Positions 42,223 through 48,335 of a DNA stretch of 48,335 bases are shown piece after piece; position 1 is the first letter of the stretch, and each line of letters opens with the position of its first letter. Origin of the DNA: CBDTTM01 sp965363355. GTDB taxonomy: Bacteria > Bacillota > Negativicutes > Selenomonadales > Selenomonadaceae. The position numbers and the translations under genes are program-made. The stretch is taken from positions 1 to 48,335 of the forward strand of contig CBDTTM010000002.1 in the NCBI GenBank assembly GCA_965363355.1. The letters are read 5' to 3'. The notes beneath the pieces were generated by a model, which was not told the DNA's origin, searched no databases, and worked only from the letters and a program-made list of their open reading frames with translations.

Positions 42223-44355
42223 TCAGCAGCCCATTTTTTTCTTCAAGGCGCTGTATTCCGTGACTACGTAATGTTCCGCCCATTCCTGGTCTTCGATTGG
42301 TTCGACTTGGACTGAACAATATTTGAGTTCCGGCGTTTTCGATATAGGATCGAGATGCTCAATGGTCAAATCGTTGCAAGCTCCGATCCACCAATGATAG
42401 GTCATATAGACCGTCCCTTTATTGGCTCTATCCGTTTCTAGTGCCCGCGCAATTACTTTGCCACGGCGCGAAGCCACCCATAAGAGTTCTTGATCTTTGA
42501 TGCCCGCAGAAGCCAAATCAACTGAATTCATTTGGATGTATCCCGGTTCATCCGAGAGAATGCGCAAGGCGTTGCAGTTTCCCGTCATCGTCCGAACCGA
42601 ATAATGCCCGACCTCACGTACAGTGGAAAGCACCAACGGATATTCATCGTCTGGCATTTCCTTTGGCTGACGATATGGTGCGGCAAATAAAAGGCCCTTG
42701 CCGCTCGGTCGCGTAAATTTATTGCCTTCGTACAAATACGGCGTCCCTTGGTCTTCTTCATCGACACATGGCCATTGTATGCAGCCCAGTTCGTCGAGCT
42801 TCTTATAAGATGCCCCGGCATATAGTGGGCAAAGCGCACGCAGCTCATCCCATATTTCTTCGGTGTTCTTATACTTCATTGGATAGCCCATCGCCGTTGA
42901 CATCAAGGAAATGATTTCCCAATCCGGTTTCACATCACCTTTTGGTTCCACTGCTTTATTGAATTTCTGGAAACCTCTGTCTGCTGCCGAATAGACGCCT
43001 TCATGTTCGCCCCAAGAAGTTGCCGGGAAAATGACATCGGCATGCAGTGCGGTCTTATTCATAAAGATATCCTGTACGATGACCAAATCCATGGCTGCCA
43101 AAGCTTCGCGTATGCCATTGGCATCCGGATCGCTCTGTACTGGATCTTCCCCGAAGATATAGTAGGCTTTGATTTTTCCTTCACGAGCCATATGTGGTAC
43201 TTCTGTTAGGCATATGCCGCGTTTTTTCGGCAATTTTACGCCCCAAGCTTTTTCAAATTTTTTGCGCAAGGTTTCGTCTTCGACGGATTGATATCCCGGG
43301 AAGACATTTGGCAATGCGCCCATGTCGCATGAGCCCTGCACGTTGTTCTGTCCACGTACTGGACCGACACCGACATTCGGCCGTCCGAGGTTCCCCGTCA
43401 AAAGAGCCAAGGAAGCCAAGCCTTCGACTACATCTACCGCTTGACCGAACTGTGTGACGCCCATGCCCCAAAGAATCGTTGCGCTCTCAGCGGCAGCATA
43501 CATCCTAGCCGCTGCATAAATATCCTTTGCTGGCACGCCGACAAGTTTTTCTACGGTTTCTGGGCTGTATTCCATTACAATTTTCTTGTATTCGTCAAAG
43601 CCTTCGGTATATTTTTCCACATAGTCTTTTTTATAAAGATTTTCTGTAAGCAAAACATATGCCAAGGCATTGACTAATGCCATATTCGTGCCGTTTTTGA
43701 GCGGCAGCCATAAATCTGAGATTTTGGCCTGTTCGCTGAAACGAGGATCAGCCGTGATGATTTTTGCTCCCTTAGCTTTGGCTTTAAGAATGCGGCGAGC
43801 AACGATAGGATGGGTTACCGCCGGATTGTAACCAAAAATAAACACACATTTGGTGTCTTCAATTTCTGGAATCGAATTGGACATCGCCCCATTCCCTAAG
43901 GAAAGCTCTAACCCAGAAACTGACGAGCCATGGCAGACTCTCGCACAATGATCGACATTGTTCGTCCCCACAGCCGCACGAGCAAATTTTTGCATGACAT
44001 AATTGGCTTCATTTCCCGGACCTCTGGCTGCACCCGTACACATGATAGCATCTGAACCATATTCTTTCTTGATTGCCTGCAGTCGCCCCGCCGCAAAAGA
44101 AATCGCTTCATCCCAAGACACTTCTTCTAGTTCAGCATCACGGCTGCGGCGAATCATCGGCTTGGTCACACGAGCGGTAAGCCTTTTGTTGTTTTTCAAG
44201 AAATCCCAGCCATAATACCCTTTTAGGCATAGCTCTCCTTGATTGTTGCGGCCCTGACCAGGTTCCGCTGAAATGATTTCACCGTGTTCGACTGTAAGCA
44301 GTATCTCGCAGCCACTGGCACAGTATGGACAAATTGTCTTTACTTTGTTTCCCAT
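42223..44355 (-). CDS. fdhF: Formate dehydrogenase, molybdopterin subunit
   Basis: A 710-residue molybdo/tungsto-bis-PGD enzyme that interconverts formate and CO2. An N-terminal [4Fe-4S] site is held by C9, C12, C16 and C43, followed by Lys45. In HCARVCHGSSV, Cys141 replaces the selenocysteine of E. coli FdhF and His142 follows. The C-terminal cofactor-binding domain has VREVGHYSVRTMTGNCNALR. ATG at 44355 has AAAGGAG 8 bases upstream; the longer frame to 44433 is not supported. It is the last gene of the hydrogenase cluster, 13 bases after a HycB-like ferredoxin. Confidence 0.95.
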   Translation of the reverse strand: MGNKVKTICPYCASGCEILLTVEHGEIISAEPGQGRNNQGELCLKGYYGWDFLKNNKRLTARVTKPMIRRSRDAELEEVSWDEAISFAAGRLQAIKKEYGSDAIMCTGAARGPGNEANYVMQKFARAAVGTNNVDHCARVCHGSSVSGLELSLGNGAMSNSIPEIEDTKCVFIFGYNPAVTHPIVARRILKAKAKGAKIITADPRFSEQAKISDLWLPLKNGTNMALVNALAYVLLTENLYKKDYVEKYTEGFDEYKKIVMEYSPETVEKLVGVPAKDIYAAARMYAAAESATILWGMGVTQFGQAVDVVEGLASLALLTGNLGRPNVGVGPVRGQNNVQGSCDMGALPNVFPGYQSVEDETLRKKFEKAWGVKLPKKRGICLTEVPHMAREGKIKAYYIFGEDPVQSDPDANGIREALAAMDLVIVQDIFMNKTALHADVIFPATSWGEHEGVYSAADRGFQKFNKAVEPKGDVKPDWEIISLMSTAMGYPMKYKNTEEIWDELRALCPLYAGASYKKLDELGCIQWPCVDEEDQGTPYLYEGNKFTRPSGKGLLFAAPYRQPKEMPDDEYPLVLSTVREVGHYSVRTMTGNCNALRILSDEPGYIQMNSVDLASAGIKDQELLWVASRRGKVIARALETDRANKGTVYMTYHWWIGACNDLTIEHLDPISKTPELKYCSVQVEPIEDQEWAEHYVVTEYSALKKKMGC

Positions 44356-44368
44356 GTTTTCCGCTCCT

Positions 44369-44869
44369 TTACCCCTGGACAAAACCAGCTGCATGTCTTC
44401 TTTTATTATTGATTTTCTGAGAAAATTCTTCACTTCTAACTTTCTTCAACGCATTTGTCGGACAAACTTTTATACAGGCTGGCCCAGCGTCCTTGCTGCT
44501 GCACAAGTCGCATTTTATGACGTGCAAATTACCCGCTTTTTTACTGCCACGGATCTCAATTGCGCCATAAGGGCAGGCCATCATGCAGGCTTTACAGCCG
44601 ATGCAGGATTCTTCATGGATCTGTACGGAGCTTTCTCCTTGCACAAGCGCGCCTCTGACGCAAGCCTTCGCGCAAGGTGCGTCTTCACACTGGCGGCATT
44701 GCACCGGCGCTGTGACACGGGCTGTTTTTACAACACTTAGGCGCGCATTGAAATTTTCTTTGGTAAGTGCTGCCAAATCGGGTTCTTCTTGATGAGCCAG
44801 CACACAGGCTACCTCACAAGTCCTACACCCGATGCATTTTTCTGGATCTGCTATTACAAAATCATTCAT
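44369..44869 (-). CDS. hycB: HycB/HydN-like four-cluster ferredoxin
   Basis: A 166-residue iron-sulfur electron carrier with four sets of cysteine ligands: CIGCRTCEVAC, CRQCEDAPCAKAC, CIGCKACMMACPYGA, and CDLC...CIKVCP. This is the DMSOR-type ferredoxin subunit that carries electrons between formate dehydrogenase and hydrogenase. The basic C-terminal tail (SEEFSQKINNKRRHAAGF) could be helical. It lies between hydA and fdhF. Confidence 0.93.
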   Translation of the reverse strand: MNDFVIADPEKCIGCRTCEVACVLAHQEEPDLAALTKENFNARLSVVKTARVTAPVQCRQCEDAPCAKACVRGALVQGESSVQIHEESCIGCKACMMACPYGAIEIRGSKKAGNLHVIKCDLCSSKDAGPACIKVCPTNALKKVRSEEFSQKINNKRRHAAGFVQG

Positions 44870-44910
44870 GTCTTTTTTCCTTTCGCCTTCCGGTCATCGA
44901 TTCGCCGGTT

Positions 44911-46293
44911 TCATTTTATATTTTGAGCAGCGTAGGTTGTGTGCAGCAATTTATGCGAAGCATGTCCTAGCGGCTCACCTAAAAACTCTTCATAGATTTT
45001 TCCGATTTCCGGATTTTCGTGCGATGCATGCAGGCTTTTTTCCGCATCATGCCGATACAAACCCAGACGTCGTTTATCATAAGCTTCCTGTATCTGCGTT
45101 CCCATATAAAGCTTAGGCTGCCCGCCGCCGCTGATACAGCCTTCCGGGCAAGTCATAACTTCCATGAACTGAAAATCTGCTTTGTTTTGCTTGATTTTCT
45201 CCAGCAGCGGTTCTGCGTTTTTAAGACCAGCAACGATCCATGTCTTAAGCTTAAGACCGTCAAGATCGAGCTGAATATGTTTCGCTCCGCGGCCTTCACG
45301 CAAACCAATGATCTTATCTTGCGTCAACGGTTTTCCCATAAGACGCTCATAAGCTGTGCGCAAAGCCGCTTCCATGACGCCTCCGGTCACGCCAAAAAGT
45401 GTCCCCGCACCCGAATAAAGACCCAGCGGGCTATCAAAATCTTCTTCTGGAAGCGACGCAAAATCGATACCGGCTTCTTTGATCAGATAGGCAAGTTCAC
45501 TCGTTGTCAAAACAGCGTCGACATCTTGGCAACCACTGTCCGCCATTTCAGCTCGCTCCGCTTCGTATTCTTTGCATGTACAAGGCATTACAGCCACACT
45601 ATAGATATGCTGGGCTGTGCGGCCCGTTTTTTCTGCACCATACGTCTTGAACATCGCCCCGGCCATCTGCTGTGGGGATTTACAACTCGATAAATGAGGA
45701 ATAAGCTCTGGATGCTTCGTTTCAACAAACCGCACCCAAGCCGGACAACATGAAGTGAACATCGGCAACACCCCACCGTTTTGAACACGATCCAAAAGCT
45801 CGCCCGCTTCCTCCATAATCGTCAAATCCGCACCAAAATTCGTGTCATAGACCTGATCGAAACCAAGGCGGCGAAGTGCCGCTGCCATCTTCCCCGGCGT
45901 AAGTGCACCAAGTTCCAGACCAAAATCCTCCGCTAACGACACCCGAACAGCCGGCGCGCATTGCACCATTTTATAAGCACGTGTCTTTAATGCAGCCTGT
46001 ACTTCAGTATAAACCCCGATATAATGTGCTGCAAATATTGGGCCGGCATAATCTTCCGGCAAATTGCGTTCTCTCTTCTTCTGTGCAATCGACGCCGAAC
46101 TATGTTCCAGCACCGAAGCATAGGCACTGCAGATTTGTACGCACTGCCCACAGCGAACACATTTTTCCTGATTGATTCCTTGGCTTTCACCGCTGGCTCC
46201 GTCAATGGCATCGACAGGACAAACCGAATGACAGCGCTGGCAGCCTGTACAAAGCTCTCCATCTATACTCACTGCTGTTTGCTTTTTTTCCAT
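44911..46293 (-). CDS. hydA: [FeFe] hydrogenase
   Basis: A 460-residue iron-only hydrogenase. Two N-terminal [4Fe-4S] sites (C15/18/21/25 and C45/48/51/55) lead to the H-cluster domain: L1 TSCCPAW (Cys182, with Cys183 for proton transfer), L2 MPCTCKEYE (Cys238), and L3 MTCPEGCISGGGQP (Cys382 and Cys386). The short form with two accessory clusters resembles HydA2 of the hydrogen-dependent CO2 reductase. No NuoE/NuoF-type partners are nearby, so it is not the NAD-linked bifurcating type. AGGAGAG precedes the ATG. Confidence 0.95.
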   Translation of the reverse strand: MEKKQTAVSIDGELCTGCQRCHSVCPVDAIDGASGESQGINQEKCVRCGQCVQICSAYASVLEHSSASIAQKKRERNLPEDYAGPIFAAHYIGVYTEVQAALKTRAYKMVQCAPAVRVSLAEDFGLELGALTPGKMAAALRRLGFDQVYDTNFGADLTIMEEAGELLDRVQNGGVLPMFTSCCPAWVRFVETKHPELIPHLSSCKSPQQMAGAMFKTYGAEKTGRTAQHIYSVAVMPCTCKEYEAERAEMADSGCQDVDAVLTTSELAYLIKEAGIDFASLPEEDFDSPLGLYSGAGTLFGVTGGVMEAALRTAYERLMGKPLTQDKIIGLREGRGAKHIQLDLDGLKLKTWIVAGLKNAEPLLEKIKQNKADFQFMEVMTCPEGCISGGGQPKLYMGTQIQEAYDKRRLGLYRHDAEKSLHASHENPEIGKIYEEFLGEPLGHASHKLLHTTYAAQNIK

Positions 46294-46304
46294 TGAAAAC
46301 TCTC

Positions 46305-46829
46305 CTACTCTACATCCAGCCGGCCAATTGCCAGCAAATATTCCACTGCCCGATTTCTCTTGTTTTTTACCTCTTGCTGAGGCTCTATATAGCGAAGCGC
46401 CTTTTGCGGACAGGTTTCAATACAAGCTGGTCCAGCATCTCGCCCCTGGCACAAATCACATTTTCCCGCAAATCCCGGCTTATTCGGTTTTTTCAAAATC
46501 TCAATTACCCCAAACGGGCATGCAGCAATACAGTTTTTACACCCAGTACACTGCGTCTCGTCGATGATGACTTTCTGCCCGATTACCTCGATTGCACCGC
46601 TTGCACAGCTGCGCCGACAAGGAGCATCTTCACAATGATGACATTGAACCGGCATGGCATCCTTACCTTTTTTGACAAAAAAAAGTCGTGGCATGATCTG
46701 TGCATCCACACTACCTATCGTGTATCCAGCCTTCATGCTATGCGACGCCGAACAGGCCACTTCGCAGGCACGGCAACCAATACACTTACTTTTATCCGCA
46801 TGGACAAAAGATTGTAAAAATTTTTCCAA
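46305..46829 (-). CDS. hycB: HycB-like four-cluster ferredoxin
   Basis: A 174-residue relative of the 166-residue carrier two genes downstream, with the same four cysteine sets (CIGCRACEVAC, CHHCEDAPCRRSC, CTGCKNCIAACPFGV, CDLC...CIETCP). The start is taken as TTG at 46829, 8 bases after GGAGG; longer frames lack a site. A charged, probably helical tail (QQEVKNKRNRAVEYLLAIG) ends it; in known CO2 reductases such tails help build filaments (comparison only). It is the first gene of the operon. Confidence 0.9.
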   Translation of the reverse strand: MEKFLQSFVHADKSKCIGCRACEVACSASHSMKAGYTIGSVDAQIMPRLFFVKKGKDAMPVQCHHCEDAPCRRSCASGAIEVIGQKVIIDETQCTGCKNCIAACPFGVIEILKKPNKPGFAGKCDLCQGRDAGPACIETCPQKALRYIEPQQEVKNKRNRAVEYLLAIGRLDVE

Positions 46830-46890
46830 ACTCACTGCCTCCAATAAAATAATCAAAACAATTTTCGGTTTTGACGAAAACCATCTTTCT

Positions 46891-46966
46891 GTATTACAAT
46901 TATACACAGATTAGCCGTATACTAATAATACTTAAAATATTTACTTCATATACCATTAAAGTATAT
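46891..46966. promoter_or_regulatory. LysR-type boxes between the hydrogenase operon and LysR
   Basis: Two GTAT-N7-ATAC dyads lie at 46891-46905 and 46917-46931, 26 bases apart, both fitting T-N11-A. A third, ATATAC-N7-GTATAT, lies at 46948-46966. The minus-strand -10 TATAAT (46904-46899) is inside the first box and its -35 is weak, as expected for an activated promoter. Confidence 0.6.
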
Positions 46967-46984
46967 AAAAGGGATGTTGATTTT

Positions 46985-47869
46985 ATGATTCCAACACGCG
47001 AGCTCCAATACTTCTTGACCATTGTCCAGGAAGGCAGTATCCTGGCCGCAGCCCAGGTACTTCATATGGCCCAGCCCCCGCTCAGTCGCAGTATAAAGCA
47101 ACTCGAAGAAACACTCGGCTGCAAACTCTTTGAACGCGGACCACGAAAAATAACGCTGACTGCCGCCGGCAAGATTTTTCAAAACAGAGCGGAACAAATG
47201 ATGAAACTCATGTCCACTACCTTGACCGAAGTAAAAGAATTCCAAGCAGGCAATCAAGGAATGTTATCCATTGGCACTGCCACCTCTTGCGGCGTAACCG
47301 TACTGCCAAAAGTCGCTAATATATTTCATCAACAATATCCCAACTTGAAATTTGAGCTTTGGGAAGAATCGTCGGTCCGCATCACCGAACTCATCAAAGC
47401 CGGTATCATTGAACTCGGGCTCATTCGCTTTTCCTTTGATGCCGATACCTTCAATATCATCCGTCTGCCCAGAGAACCTTTGGTTGCGGCGATTCCTCTG
47501 CATGAAGAAGAGAATTTTCCTAAGACGAGCTATCTTTCTTTAGCTGAGCTTGCAGAAAAACCATTGATGATCCACCGCAAATATGAAAACATTCTTTCGG
47601 AAAAATGCCAACAAATCGGCTTCGACCCCCATTATCTCTGCAAAGCAGGAAACATTTTACCACTTTTGGCCTGGGCCGATGCTGGCGTCGGCATCGCCAT
47701 CGTACCCAAAGCGGCGATTGGCATGATTCCAACGCCAAACCTGAGTTTTCGCACGATAACCGATCCGTTGGTAGAGCTCAACGCCGCTATTATCTGGCTG
47801 CGCAACCATGAGCTCTCCCCTGCCGCCCAAAACTTTCTCGATGTATTCATGACCCTGCATACGATTTGA
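46985..47869 (+). CDS. LysR-family regulator of the hydrogenase/formate cluster
   Basis: A 294-residue LysR regulator. Its helix-turn-helix is LQYFLTIVQEGSILAAAQVLHMAQPPLSRSIKQLEETLGCKLFER, and the effector domain runs from ~90 to 294. The ATG at 46985 is chosen because the family's usual N-terminus begins there; the frame reaching 46871 would add 38 atypical residues across the promoter. It is divergent from the hycB-hydA-hycB-fdhF operon and has T-N11-A boxes between, so it probably controls that operon and itself. Confidence 0.88.
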   Translation: MIPTRELQYFLTIVQEGSILAAAQVLHMAQPPLSRSIKQLEETLGCKLFERGPRKITLTAAGKIFQNRAEQMMKLMSTTLTEVKEFQAGNQGMLSIGTATSCGVTVLPKVANIFHQQYPNLKFELWEESSVRITELIKAGIIELGLIRFSFDADTFNIIRLPREPLVAAIPLHEEENFPKTSYLSLAELAEKPLMIHRKYENILSEKCQQIGFDPHYLCKAGNILPLLAWADAGVGIAIVPKAAIGMIPTPNLSFRTITDPLVELNAAIIWLRNHELSPAAQNFLDVFMTLHTI

Positions 47870-47948
47870 CCACCATTTCAAAAAACTATAAAACACGACC
47901 GCCTTGGCAACAATAAATTCAATCATAAAAAATTTCCCACAAGAAAAA

Positions 47949-47990
47949 AACACTTTCGCAGATAGGCTACCCTATGCGAAAGTGTTCTCT
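47949..47990 (+). terminator. Terminator after LysR
   Basis: AACACTTTCGCA (47949-47960) pairs with TGCGAAAGTGTT (47975-47986), with inner ATAGG/CCTAT pairs. The T-run is short and mixed with C. Confidence 0.75.
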
Positions 47991-48084
47991 TAAAGCTATA
48001 TAAAATTATGGTTGGTAAGCAAATTCACAATTCACCAATGATTTTTAAAGGAATATTATCTCATCTCAGCGAATTTTATAACTC

Positions 48085-48335
48085 ATCGACTCTTTTCAAT
48101 TTCAAAAAACTGCCGTCTATTCAGTTTGCCCTAAGCCTGGATTTTGGCTCCCTATCAACAAACTGCTGGCGGATGACCTTGCCCGCAAAAATATCATTTT
48201 GTTTGATCTGTCTAAGCATCACTACGGCAACGATATTGCCAAAATCGGGTGAACCAATACTGATTCCATCACAACGAGTGGGAAAATACTGTTTATCTCC
48301 AGCACAGGCGGACACCTGACGGAACTGCTGCAGCT
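48085..48335 (+). pseudogene. Fragments of polysaccharide-type genes at the window edge
   Basis: One open frame without a start codon runs to a TGA at about 48249-48251 and reads ...LLADDLARKNIILFDLSKHH..., which looks like the C-terminus of a protein. After that TGA another frame, again with no ATG, GTG or TTG, reads KILFISSTGGHLTELLQ up to the window end. That motif is typical of the start of Alg14/EpsE-type glycosyltransferase subunits. There is no ribosome site. The two look like decayed remnants, but the second could be an intact gene with a rare start. Confidence 0.4.

Larger units (their letters stand above)
47870..48335. other. 466-base terminal region without an intact gene
   Basis: Contains the LysR terminator at 47949-47990 and, from about 48085, coding-like fragments at the window edge that lack start codons. 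Nothing intact is visible on either strand. Confidence 0.55.

Noticed and set aside
44911..46293. NAD-linked electron-bifurcating hydrogenase
   Set aside because: No NuoE/NuoF-like subunits nearby and only two accessory clusters in HydA.
48121..48315. 64-residue minus-strand frame at the window end
   Set aside because: No ribosome site or known motif; the plus-strand fragments read more like protein.

Overview
The window looks like a chromosomal segment from an anaerobic Firmicute with moderate-to-low GC, most plausibly a member of the Negativicutes. The evidence is Firmicute-style AGGAGG ribosome binding sites and TTGACA/TATAAT promoters, an [FeFe]-hydrogenase/formate dehydrogenase cluster, several lipoproteins, PadR/PadC, and DUF1847 and PocR-domain proteins. 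The lineage is inferred from gene style, not from a marker gene.

Layout. 1-4.5 kb: a DASS-family anion transporter, a LysR regulator, and a soluble PocR-type chemoreceptor paired with CheW. 4.6 kb: tRNA-Ala(CGC). 4.7-20.3 kb: a segment bounded by a ~75 bp imperfect direct repeat made of the tRNA 3' end plus its terminator, which looks like attL/attR of an integrated island. 20.3-24.8 kb: a pRiA4b ORF-3-like protein, an HxlR/MFS efflux pair and an unknown membrane protein. 24.9-29.6 kb: an SsuABC-type ABC importer operon with an enolase-superfamily enzyme and a DUF1847 protein, behind a promoter and a long leader ending in a terminator hairpin. 29.6-34 kb: a DMT exporter, a ferritin-like/DJ-1/TetR stress group and NhaA. 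34-42 kb: a chemoreceptor, the PadR/PadC phenolic acid module, a PAS-GGDEF protein and a TPR-O-GlcNAc-transferase-like enzyme. 42-48 kb: a four-gene cluster encoding formate dehydrogenase, two HycB-like ferredoxins and [FeFe] hydrogenase (layout of hydrogen-dependent CO2 reductase), with a divergent LysR regulator. The last 300 bases hold what look like broken coding fragments.

The most unusual content is the island. One ten-gene minus-strand operon (18.5 to 4.9 kb) combines a VWA-like lipoprotein, a small membrane protein, a tubulin/FtsZ-superfamily GTPase-like protein, a 1113-residue protein with a C-terminal Hsp70/actin-type ATPase, a membrane coiled-coil protein, three zinc-ribbon membrane proteins, a membrane-anchored family 3 glycoside hydrolase and an HtrA-like protease lipoprotein. 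A cytoskeletal-type GTPase and an Hsp70-like ATPase inside the cell, with a VWA protein, a peptidoglycan-hydrolase-like enzyme and a protease on the outer face of the membrane, suggest an envelope remodelling or envelope-spanning assembly machine. Its leader carries a possible 16-codon ORF whose stop abuts a terminator hairpin, so expression may be controlled by attenuation. A divergent AAA/DUF4143 ATPase lies at the other end. No integrase is visible.
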